Below, in pieces: positions 1 through 5,672 of a DNA stretch of 6,942 nucleotides. Below the pieces are notes generated by a model. The model made no database searches. It worked only from the letters and a program-made list of their open reading frames with translations, and was not told where the DNA came from. Origin of the DNA: J061 sp003695725 [NCBI: Candidatus Schekmanbacteria bacterium] (lineage in GTDB: Bacteria > Schekmanbacteria > GWA2-38-11). A program made the position numbers and the translations under genes. Position 1 is the first letter of the stretch. Each line of letters opens with the position of its first letter. Where the stretch lies: NCBI GenBank assembly GCA_003695725.1, contig RFHX01000345.1, forward strand, positions 1 to 6,942, read 5' to 3'.

Positions 1-957
1 AGACAGTATTGTATATATCACTCCATTGAATAGACCGATTATCCAAGCACAATCACGCATCAAAAGAATAAAATAAGAGACATAAATCTCCTTTGTGCTA
101 AATCCCTTTTCTTTGAAAAATCTCAAAATATCCGTCTTCAAAAAAATTGAACAGAGAATGGCAAAAATAAATAGAAAAACTCCATAATCTGAAAGAAAGA
201 TTAATGGCACTGATACAATTAAAAGCAAAATTGATATTAGCTCCCAAATTATGGACCTTTTCTGGTAGTTCGATTGAGAAAAAAAAATCTCTGGAAACTT
301 CAAGTAGCTGTTCATTACCTGGCGGGCAAAGAATTCCTGTTGTTTCAAGTACTTCCACAAACTATTTCTAAAATTATGAACTACGCCATTGTTATGAAGC
401 CAATGAATTTTATATTTTTTGCTTATCCAATATCCAAGCTCCATATCCTCATTCAAAACGGGTTGAAATCCTCCACCAGCTTCATATGCCTCCTTTGTAA
501 CTACAAAATTACAGCTCGATATTGTATTCACCTCTTTTGGTATGTCTTTCTGCCTGTATGAGCAGTCGGCGTATTGAAGGCGTGATAGGAAGTCATCTCT
601 TTTTGCACCACAATAATATCCGGATACTGCCTCGACATTAAATTTTTCCATTTCATCAATAGCATTTTCAAGCCATTTTTCAGGCACAATACAATCAGCA
701 TCTGTAAATGCGTAAACAGTGCCTGATGCTTTTCTTACGCCATTGATTCTTGCCTGCCCCCTTCCGACATTTCTATCATTTTTAACGACAATTGCCCCCA
801 TTTCTTCTGCAACTTTTGCTGTACTATCAGTGCTTCCATCATCTACCACAATTATTTCTTTGGGTTTTATTGTCTGTTTTTTGAGACTTGCAAGGCATTC
901 CTTCAAATCTTCTTCAGCATTATAGGCAGGAATAATGACGCTAATATCTTTATGCAC
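1..957 (-). CDS. Family 2 glycosyltransferase with C-terminal membrane helices (3' end outside window)
   Basis: This gene probably transfers a nucleotide-activated sugar to a lipid-linked or growing surface glycan at the inner face of the membrane. The window holds 319 codons with no stop, so the C-terminus is missing. The GT-A/GT2 signature is clear: an IPAYNAEEDL first strand (residues 9-18), VVDDGSTDST (37-46), GRGQARINGV (65-74), the metal-binding DAD (86-88) and a catalytic-type NEDMELGYW (169-177). Hydrophobic stretches at about 237-256, 259-273 and 293-317 look like membrane or re-entrant helices. The start is GTG at 957. An in-frame TGA lies two codons upstream, and the IPAYN motif falls at the normal distance from the start. 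GGAG at 969-972 sits 11 nt upstream. The start lies inside the last codons of the radical SAM gene (8-bp overlap), implying translational coupling. GT2 family assignment is secure; donor and acceptor are unknown. Confidence 0.9.
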   Translation of the reverse strand, partial: MHKDISVIIPAYNAEEDLKECLASLKKQTIKPKEIIVVDDGSTDSTAKVAEEMGAIVVKNDRNVGRGQARINGVRKASGTVYAFTDADCIVPEKWLENAIDEMEKFNVEAVSGYYCGAKRDDFLSRLQYADCSYRQKDIPKEVNTISSCNFVVTKEAYEAGGGFQPVLNEDMELGYWISKKYKIHWLHNNGVVHNFRNSLWKYLKQQEFFARQVMNSYLKFPEIFFSQSNYQKRSIIWELISILLLIVSVPLIFLSDYGVFLFIFAILCSIFLKTDILRFFKEKGFSTKEIYVSYFILLMRDCAWIIGLFNGVIYTILS

Positions 958-2026
958 CTGTCAAATATCTCCAAAGGATTTTAAAGCCGCTATTGTAATT
1001 AAAAACTACATTGCACAAATTATAGCATTCAAAAGTGCAGTGGCATTTCATATCCTGAATTCTTTTTATGAGCATCTTTGATTTCTCAGATGACAGGAGG
1101 GCATCGATATCATAATCGAAACTTCTTAAATCACCAAGCTTCCAATCCTCATTGGGAAATAATTGAGGCATCATTTCACAGGGCAAGACAGTGCCGTCAG
1201 AATCAATTGTGATAGCTTTTTTGCCTGCAACACAAGGAAGAATCATCTTTCGCTCAAGCAAAGTCCTCTTGTTGACATCTGTCATCATATCGAATACGAT
1301 GTTATTAAACTTCCCTATCTCTTTTGTCTCTCTTTCAAGACTGCGAATCTTCTCAATAGCATTAAAATAAAGCTCTATATCAATATCTTTTTGTGAAGGT
1401 ATCCGAGCATCGCCTCTTACAAGTCCCATAGTATTTCCGTCAAAATGAAAATTGCTGTTAAGATAGTCAAGAAGCTCATCGATATTGTGCTGATTGTCGC
1501 GACAAAATGTCGTATTGGTAAAAAGGAAGAGATTTGGAAAATTGCGCTTCAGTGGATAAAGAAGAGAGTATGTTTCAACAAACTTTTTGAAATTCCCTTC
1601 AATGCCTCTTATTGAATCATGGACTTCTTCTGTGCCATCTACGGACAGAACGATTTTTATATCTGCATTATTGTTCCTTTTGAGGATTTGCTCGACTTTC
1701 TCTGCTGTTTTCTCCGGCTGTAGGCAGTTTGTAGTTATTGTAAAAGCAGAAACTGAACAATTTTTGTGAAAGAGATTGACAATCTCAGCAATATCTTCGC
1801 GCAGGAAGGGCTCGCCTCCTCCTATACTCAACCAAACAAAATCTCTCATCTTGGAAGTGATTTTTTCATATTCATCGATCGAAAGCTCATTTTTCAGTTT
1901 TTGAGGATCAGTCTTCCAACTGAAGCAAGTCTTGCATCTTGCATTGCATCTTTGCGTCACAAAGAGGATGACATATGAATAGGAGGGTGAAAAATAGCTT
2001 ATTATTTTTTTTGCCACATCTTTCAT
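950..2026 (-). CDS. Radical SAM protein with SPASM-like C-terminal cysteine cluster
   Basis: The 358-residue protein should cleave S-adenosylmethionine reductively and start radical chemistry on an unknown substrate. The 4Fe-4S motif is CNARCKTC (C27, C31, C34), followed by the SAM-contacting GGGEP at 69-73. After the partial TIM barrel come C265-x17-C283 in a CVAG...DSDGTVLPC context and a terminal group C328, C330, C334, C338. This is the layout of a SPASM or twitch domain carrying auxiliary Fe-S clusters. SPASM proteins include peptide-modifying maturases, but related proteins also occur in polysaccharide and lipid loci. No small precursor peptide is evident here, so a sugar, lipid or protein substrate is equally possible. 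No clear Shine-Dalgarno precedes ATG 2026; the next in-frame candidate, GTG at codon 4, is no better. The stop at 950 overlaps the following GT2 start, tying the two products together. Family assignment is firm; function is not known. Confidence 0.93.
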   Translation of the reverse strand: MKDVAKKIISYFSPSYSYVILFVTQRCNARCKTCFSWKTDPQKLKNELSIDEYEKITSKMRDFVWLSIGGGEPFLREDIAEIVNLFHKNCSVSAFTITTNCLQPEKTAEKVEQILKRNNNADIKIVLSVDGTEEVHDSIRGIEGNFKKFVETYSLLYPLKRNFPNLFLFTNTTFCRDNQHNIDELLDYLNSNFHFDGNTMGLVRGDARIPSQKDIDIELYFNAIEKIRSLERETKEIGKFNNIVFDMMTDVNKRTLLERKMILPCVAGKKAITIDSDGTVLPCEMMPQLFPNEDWKLGDLRSFDYDIDALLSSEKSKMLIKRIQDMKCHCTFECYNLCNVVFNYNSGFKILWRYLTGA

Positions 2027-2035
2027 ATTACATAG

Positions 2036-2064
2036 ATTAAACCATTAGAATCATTTATGCACAA
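2036..2064 (-). promoter_or_regulatory. Possible promoter for the radical SAM gene, near-leaderless
   Basis: On the minus strand, TTGTGC (2064-2059) is separated by 17 nt from TTTAAT (2041-2036), a 5/6 match to the sigma70 -10 box. The predicted transcription start would fall only about 3-5 nt before ATG 2026. That would fit the lack of a Shine-Dalgarno there. The -35 match is poor and the sequence is AT-rich, so this may be chance. The 144-bp gap (2027-2170) holding it has no terminator-like hairpin, so read-through from the upstream gene remains likely. Confidence 0.25.
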
Positions 2065-2170
2065 CGGCTAAAATTCGAAATTGCTTCTTCTAAACTATTT
2101 GCAAAATAAGAGCTTTTTTACAACTTTATCAGACAGGATTCTTTCTTTTTTTCTTCTTTCTACAGCAAAA

Positions 2171-2872
2171 CTATTTGTCCAATTTTATCTTCAGCACAGT
2201 AATTATATATCCAATTAGATGTCTCACAAAATTCGTCTTACTGCTACCGCCCTGACGAAGCTTATATACGACAGGTATTTCACAAACTCGAAGATCAAGT
2301 TCTTTGCATCTATATAAGAATTTAATATAGTAATCACCATATCCTGTAAATATCTCATCAAGATCAAAATCTTTAAGTATATCTCTTCTAAATATTACGA
2401 ATCCGCTCAAATTATCCTTTGTCTCAACTCCGATCATTATTCTAATAAAATGATTGAAAAGATAGCTTCCCCAGTATCGAAGTTTAGACCCCATCATTCC
2501 GCCGCCTTTGATGTATCGCGAACCTGAAACAATGTCATAATCTGTAATAAGCCGAATCATTTGCGGCACAACAAAGGGGTCATGATTAAAATCTGTGTCC
2601 ATCAGCAGTATTGCATCACCTTCAGCCCTTTCAATTCCTGTTTTTAAGGCGCTTGCAAGCCCCCTTTCATTTTTTCGTATAATGCAGGAAATATTCTCAT
2701 AATTGCTGTATCTTTCATTGACTAAATAGCCAGTTTTGTCAGGGCTGTCATCATCAACGACAATAATTTCAAACTCAAACTTTTCTTTATTCAGCAGGAG
2801 GATTAATATTTCGACAAGATCGAGAATGCTGTCTTTTTCATTATAGGTAGGAAGTATGATTGAAGTTTTCAT
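2171..2872 (-). CDS. Polyprenol-phosphate mannose synthase-like family 2 glycosyltransferase
   Basis: This 233-residue single-domain GT2 resembles dolichyl/polyprenyl-phosphate mannose or glucose synthases, which move a sugar from a nucleotide donor to a polyprenyl phosphate carrier on the cytoplasmic face. Visible motifs are LPTYNE (7-12), VVDDDSPDKT (38-47), RGLASALKTGI (70-80), the metal-binding DTD in MDTDFNHDP (91-99), SGSRYIKGGG (116-125), DNLSGF (153-158) and a GGSSKT block near the C-terminus. It is the length of short soluble DPM1-type enzymes and lacks the C-terminal transmembrane domain found in many bacterial relatives. ATG 2872 follows AAAGGG with only about 2 nt spacing, an unusually close ribosome site. 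It lies 23 bp after the aminotransferase gene and is almost surely co-transcribed with it. A lipid-phosphate sugar made here could feed membrane glycosyltransferases of the locus. The exact sugar cannot be read from sequence. Confidence 0.9.
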   Translation of the reverse strand: MKTSIILPTYNEKDSILDLVEILILLLNKEKFEFEIIVVDDDSPDKTGYLVNERYSNYENISCIIRKNERGLASALKTGIERAEGDAILLMDTDFNHDPFVVPQMIRLITDYDIVSGSRYIKGGGMMGSKLRYWGSYLFNHFIRIMIGVETKDNLSGFVIFRRDILKDFDLDEIFTGYGDYYIKFLYRCKELDLRVCEIPVVYKLRQGGSSKTNFVRHLIGYIITVLKIKLDK

Positions 2873-2895
2873 TACCCTTTAATTTGTGTCAAACT

Positions 2896-4002
2896 TTATT
2901 CGCTCAATTTTCTTATTACATTGCAAATATATTCTATGTCGCTATTGTTCAATTTAGTAGATGAAGGAAGACTCAAACCGCGCCTTGATAAATCTTCTGC
3001 AACTGGAAATTTCTCATTTGTTTTATACATCGGCAGTTTGTTCATAGGTATGAAAAAAGGACGCGTATCAATTCCTCTTTTTTTCAACTCTTGTTCAAGT
3101 TGTATGCGAGAAAGAGGGAATTCATCATTGATCAATACAGAATACATCCAACAGACCTTCTTCGCCCAAGGGGCTTGCGGCTGAAAGGAAATCCCTTTTA
3201 TGCCAGAAAGGAGGCGATTATACATTTTCTCTATCTTTTCTTTTTTTGCCAAAATCTTATTTATTCTTTCAACCTGAGCCAAACCGATAGCTGCCTGAAT
3301 ATTCGTAATTCTGTAATTATATCCTCTTTCAGGATGGTAATATCTTTTTTTCGGCGACATTGCATGGTCGCGCAGAAATCTTGCCCTTTTATCCCATTTT
3401 GCCTTGTTGGTAGTAATCATTCCTCCTTCGCCTGTTGTAATGATCTTATTTCCGTAAAAACTGAATGATCCCATTTCTCCAATGGAGCCAACCTTTTTTC
3501 CTCGATAAAGCGCGCCATGCGCCTCCGATGCATCCTCGATAACATAGAGCTGATATTTGCGTGCCAATTTCATAATAGGCCCCATATTGGCAGGGTGTCC
3601 ATAAAGATGGACAGCAATTATCGCTTTTGTCTTTTTTGTTATTTTTTCTTCTATCTTCTGAGGGTCAATATTCCATGAAGAATACTCAGAATCGACAAAA
3701 ATCGGCTTTGCCCCAAGATATGACACGGCGTTGGCTGTGGCAACGAATGTGAAGGCAGGCATTATAACCTCATCACCTTCTCTAATTCCCAATATATCAA
3801 GGGCAAGGTGGAGTGCTGTAGTGCCGTTGCTTGTGGAAATTCCATATTTGCAACCGCAAAATTTGCTGAATTTCTCCTCGAACTTTGTTACGAATTTTCC
3901 TAAAGAAGAAATCCATCCTGATTTGACGCATTCATTCACATATTTTATCTCTTTTTCTGTTATTTCAGGTTCTGCCGCAGGTATAAAACTTTTCTTTCCC
4001 AT
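2896..4002 (-). CDS. DegT/DnrJ/EryC1/StrS-family sugar aminotransferase (perosamine synthase-like)
   Basis: This 368-residue fold-type I PLP enzyme is expected to transaminate a nucleotide-linked keto sugar, giving an amino-deoxy sugar for LPS O-antigen or another surface glycan. The internal aldimine lysine is K186 in SFYGNKIITTGEGGM (181-195). The EDASEAHG block (156-163) carries the cofactor-contacting Asp157 and His162. SNGTTALHLAL (58-68) binds the PLP phosphate region, and a YNYRITNIQAAIG segment lies further on. The N-terminus (SGWISSLGKFVTKFEEKF) and overall length match GDP-perosamine synthase-type members best. Related 3- or 4-aminotransferases share these motifs, so the substrate is an inference. 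ATG 4002 is preceded by AAGGA at 4013-4017 with 10 nt spacing, a good ribosome site. It is the first gene of the minus-strand cluster, 23 bp before the polyprenol-phosphate glycosyltransferase. No 4,6-dehydratase partner is visible, so the keto-sugar supply must be encoded elsewhere. Confidence 0.95.
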   Translation of the reverse strand: MGKKSFIPAAEPEITEKEIKYVNECVKSGWISSLGKFVTKFEEKFSKFCGCKYGISTSNGTTALHLALDILGIREGDEVIMPAFTFVATANAVSYLGAKPIFVDSEYSSWNIDPQKIEEKITKKTKAIIAVHLYGHPANMGPIMKLARKYQLYVIEDASEAHGALYRGKKVGSIGEMGSFSFYGNKIITTGEGGMITTNKAKWDKRARFLRDHAMSPKKRYYHPERGYNYRITNIQAAIGLAQVERINKILAKKEKIEKMYNRLLSGIKGISFQPQAPWAKKVCWMYSVLINDEFPLSRIQLEQELKKRGIDTRPFFIPMNKLPMYKTNEKFPVAEDLSRRGLSLPSSTKLNNSDIEYICNVIRKLSE

Positions 4003-4080
4003 TATTGTTTAATCCTTAATTTTTGAAGAAAAATTATTCGTAAATATTTATAACATTTATGAGTGTTTTTAATAAGAGAA

Positions 4081-4109
4081 ATTATATCGCTATTTCTCGA
4101 AAAGGCAGA
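4081..4109 (-). promoter_or_regulatory. Possible promoter of the minus-strand glycan operon
   Basis: A perfect TATAAT -10 box reads on the minus strand at 4086-4081, about 79 nt upstream of the aminotransferase start. The sequence 17-18 nt further upstream (TTCTGC or TCTGCC) matches the -35 consensus poorly. Activator help, an alternative sigma factor or chance are therefore all possible. A second weaker -10 (TATAAA) lies closer to the gene. The placement suits the first gene of the operon, but the evidence is only one good hexamer in AT-rich DNA. Confidence 0.3.
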
Positions 4110-4145
4110 AAAGAAAAATCTTATTTGTAAGTAACATCATATACA

Positions 4146-4180
4146 TTCGCTATAAGAGAGCGCTCTGTCGATGGAGCGAA
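4146..4180. repeat. Inverted repeat with nested palindrome
   Basis: TTCGCT (4146-4151) is the inverse complement of AGCGAA (4175-4180). Between them lies the perfect 10-bp palindrome AGAGCGCTCT (4157-4166), unusually GC-rich for its surroundings. It sits about 145-180 bp upstream of the aminotransferase start. It could be an operator or a small structured RNA element, or it may have no function. Confidence 0.4.
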
Positions 4181-4212
4181 GAAGCCAATCCACTATACTT
4201 TTTTTGCAGGCA

Positions 4213-4300
4213 TTCAGTAAAATTTCCATTTTCACGAACTCATATCATTTTCAAGGACTCATATCTTGAGCTCAAATAATGAAAAATATTTTTTACTGAA
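4213..4300. repeat. 10-bp inverted repeat enclosing direct repeats and a palindrome
   Basis: TTCAGTAAAA (4213-4222) is perfectly inverted as TTTTACTGAA (4291-4300). Within the 88-bp span, ACTCATATC occurs twice as a direct repeat (4238-4246 and 4257-4265, 19-bp period). The second copy is directly followed by the 10-bp palindrome TTGAGCTCAA (4266-4275). The nested layout could be a regulator-binding region or the relic of a small non-coding mobile element. No coding capacity is seen. Confidence 0.45.
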
Positions 4301-4396
4301 CGATAAAAAGTTTTGATGAAATCTGAAAATGGGTGTGCAACTTATTTTTTTTGATTACTGCCTATGTTTTTTCACAAAGCATATAAGTGATTATAT

Positions 4397-4438
4397 GACA
4401 TTTCTACTTTGCCGGGAACGAGACATCTCTATTTTGCC
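4397..4438. repeat. 17-bp direct repeat at 25-bp period, likely insertion-sequence end remnant
   Basis: Copy 1 (4397-4413, GACATTTCTACTTTGCC) and copy 2 (4422-4438, GACATCTCTATTTTGCC) differ at two positions, both C/T transitions. They are separated by GGGAACGA. A perfect small hairpin, ATATAA-GTGA-TTATAT (4381-4396), directly abuts copy 1. Tandem transposase-binding repeats near a terminus are typical of IS21-like and related integrase-type insertion sequences, so this looks like one end of an element whose body is gone. That identity is inferred from pattern; the repeat itself is seen directly. Confidence 0.5.
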
Positions 4439-4460
4439 TTTACAGAAATCCCAAAACTAA

Positions 4461-4489
4461 TTGACTGTAAGCAAAAAAACATATATTAA
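4461..4489 (+). promoter_or_regulatory. Sigma70-like promoter for tRNA-Leu
   Basis: TTGACT (4461-4466, 5/6 match to the -35 box) and TATTAA (4484-4489, 4/6 match to the -10 box) are separated by the ideal 17 bp. Initiation would occur near 4496, giving a leader of about 38 nt before the mature tRNA 5' end at 4534. This is compatible with RNase P processing. No closer or stronger promoter is seen, and read-through from here could also transcribe the transposase. Confidence 0.6.
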
Positions 4490-4533
4490 TATTGTTCGCA
4501 TCTAAGAAATCTCTTACTAAAGCACTATTGACT

Positions 4534-4619
4534 GCCGGGATGGCGGAAATGGTAGACGCAAGGGACTTAAAATCCCTCGGGGCTTTGTCTCCGTGCCGGT
4601 TCGATTCCGGCTCTCGGCA
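4534..4619 (+). tRNA. tRNA-Leu (anticodon UAA)
   Basis: A complete 86-nt type II tRNA decodes UUA (and UUG by wobble). The acceptor stem GCCGGGA (4534-4540) pairs with TCTCGGC (4612-4618) with one G-T wobble, followed by discriminator A at 4619, as expected for leucine. The D stem is GCG/CGC (4543-4545 with 4557-4559). The anticodon stem AGGGA/TCCCT closes a CTTAAAA loop with TAA at 4568-4570. A long variable arm (4578-4594) is present, as expected for Leu, and the T stem GCCGG/CCGGC encloses TTCGATT. The CCA tail is not encoded, so it must be added after transcription. The transposase element's left repeat begins only 11 bp beyond the 3' end. Confidence 0.97.
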
Positions 4620-4630
4620 ATTGACAAGGG

Positions 4631-4658
4631 AAAGGGGTCAAGTCTGCTTTTGACTTTT
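4631..4658. repeat. Left terminal inverted repeat of the transposase element
   Basis: The repeat begins AAAGGGGTCAAGTC and pairs with 5645-5672: 22 outer bases perfectly, then one mismatch, then CTTTT. It contains a hairpin with a GTCAA (4637-4641) / TTGAC (4650-4654) stem and an 8-nt loop, followed by TTTT (4655-4658). This hairpin plus T-tract could also weakly terminate transcription from the tRNA promoter. Confidence 0.85.
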
Positions 4659-4684
4659 CTATTGTCTTATGGTAATTTTTCATT

Positions 4685-5665
4685 ATGTCAAGACCATTGC
4701 GCATATCATATCCCGGTGCTTGGTATCATGTAATGAATCGGGGGAGAAGAAAGGAGAAAATCTTTTTGTCTCAGAGCGACTACGAAGCCTTCATCAAGAT
4801 CCTCCAAGAGACATCAGTGATGTGGAATTTGAAAATTTCTTCATATTGTCTAATGCCCAACCATTATCATTTGTTAGTTCACACGCCAGACGGTAATATT
4901 TCCAGATGTATGAGGCATATAAACGGTGTTTATACTCAACATTTTAACCGTTACCACAAGAAAGATGGGCAATTGTTTCGCGGCAGATACAAGGCTGTGC
5001 TTGTTGAAGCAGATAGTCATCTTCTTGAAGTCCTGCGCTATATCCATCGAAATCCCATAAGGGCTGGCCTTGTAAAAGAGATAGGAGAATATACTTGGGA
5101 TAGTCATAGAGGATATGTGGCTAATGATAAAAGATGGGATTGGCTTTATACAGACATTTTATTGTCAATGTTTGCCAGTAAAAAAAATATGGCACAGGAA
5201 GCATACCTAGAATTTGTTTTAAAGGAAGAGTCTGATGAAATCAAACGCTTTTATTCAAAAAAGAATATGCCCTCGGTACTCGGAGGAGAAAATTTTAAAG
5301 AATGGGTGAAATTGAAGTTTCGTCATCTACTTAGTAATGTAGAAATACCTGAAGCTCGTGTGCTAGCAATAAATCCTGAAACAATAATTAGTCAGGTATG
5401 TGAACATTTCAATATTGATAGAGAAACGTTAATGTCATCAAGGCGTGGCAAGGAGAACTTGCCAAAAGATATAGCTGTATATTTAGTGAGGCTTCACAGC
5501 AAAGAAACTCTCTTGGATATTGGAAGATATTTTGATATGAATAATTACAGTTCAGTGAGTAGTATGGTAGAGCGGGTAAAAAGGAGAAGAATGAAAGATA
5601 ATTCTTTGCGTAAACATCTTGAAGAAATTGAGAAAAAACTTAACAAAAGCCAAAAGCAGACTTGA
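4685..5665 (+). CDS. REP-associated tyrosine transposase (TnpA_REP/IS200-like) with DnaA-like C-terminal domain
   Basis: This 326-residue Y1 HUH single-strand nuclease probably nicks and rejoins the hairpin ends of its own element. The N-terminus RPLRISYPGAWYHVMNRG is the family hallmark. The metal-binding HUH motif is H60-Y61-H62 in CLMPNHYHLLV, and the likely nucleophile is Tyr83 in NGVYTQHFN. LFRGRYKAVLVE and RYIHRNPIRAGLV complete the family core, which ends near residue 150. An extra C-terminal domain at about 230-322 resembles DnaA domain IV: CEHFNIDRETLMSSRRG, IAVYLVRL, then LLDIGRYFDMNNYSSVSSMV in place of the DnaA IGxxFGxRDHTTV signature. It is probably a helix-turn-helix that binds the element ends. 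An in-frame TAA (4673-4675) leaves ATG 4685 as the first start; its ribosome site is weak. The stop TGA (5663-5665) lies inside the right inverted repeat, so the last five residues are encoded by that repeat. Confidence 0.95.
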   Translation: MSRPLRISYPGAWYHVMNRGRRKEKIFLSQSDYEAFIKILQETSVMWNLKISSYCLMPNHYHLLVHTPDGNISRCMRHINGVYTQHFNRYHKKDGQLFRGRYKAVLVEADSHLLEVLRYIHRNPIRAGLVKEIGEYTWDSHRGYVANDKRWDWLYTDILLSMFASKKNMAQEAYLEFVLKEESDEIKRFYSKKNMPSVLGGENFKEWVKLKFRHLLSNVEIPEARVLAINPETIISQVCEHFNIDRETLMSSRRGKENLPKDIAVYLVRLHSKETLLDIGRYFDMNNYSSVSSMVERVKRRRMKDNSLRKHLEEIEKKLNKSQKQT

Positions 5666-5672
5666 CCCCTTT
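5645..5672. repeat. Right terminal inverted repeat of the transposase element
   Basis: This is the inverted copy of 4631-4658. The outer 22 bases (5651-5672) are identical in inverse complement and one mismatch lies at 5650. It encodes the transposase C-terminus and stop, and also contains the TTG that appears to start the following peptidase gene. The mismatch turns one stem base pair of the terminal hairpin into a G-T wobble on one strand and a C-A mispair on the other. Confidence 0.85.

Larger units (their letters stand above)
4003..4533. other. Long intergenic region between divergent units
   Basis: About 530 bp separate the minus-strand glycan operon from the plus-strand tRNA. No open frame here has coding character. 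The stretch is AT-rich with long A/T runs. It contains a possible operon promoter (around 4081), a hairpin with a nested palindrome (4146-4180), a 10-bp inverted repeat enclosing a 9-bp direct repeat and a palindrome (4213-4300), a small hairpin plus a 17-bp direct repeat resembling an insertion-sequence end (4381-4438), and the tRNA promoter (4461-4489). The mixture suggests regulatory DNA plus remains of past insertions. Confidence 0.7.
4631..5672 (+). mobile_element. REP-associated (TnpA_REP, Y1 HUH) transposon with terminal inverted repeats
   Basis: The element is bounded by a perfect 22-bp inverted repeat (4631-4652 and 5651-5672) that extends to 28 bp with one mismatch. It contains one gene, the transposase at 4685-5665. 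Single-strand transposases of this group recognise hairpins at their ends, and each repeat can fold as a short stem (GTCAA...TTGAC). No target-site duplication is seen, as expected for a Y1 mechanism. The intact frame and near-identical ends suggest recent arrival or continued selection. It sits between tRNA-Leu and the metallopeptidase gene and touches the start of the latter. Confidence 0.85.

Noticed and set aside
98-358. An 86-codon minus-strand frame starting with ATG
   Set aside because: It overlaps the GT2 in another frame. The GT2 frame (GTG 957) has full family motifs through this stretch, so the ATG frame is a shadow.
2027-2170. A rho-independent terminator between the two halves of the minus-strand cluster
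   Set aside because: Only A/T-rich runs and a bare TTCGAA palindrome are present. No stable GC-rich stem followed by a T-tract reads on the minus strand.
4669-4896. A 75-codon plus-strand frame starting just before the transposase
   Set aside because: It overlaps the transposase N-terminus in a different frame and has no recognisable motif. The transposase frame carries the HUH motif in the same bases.
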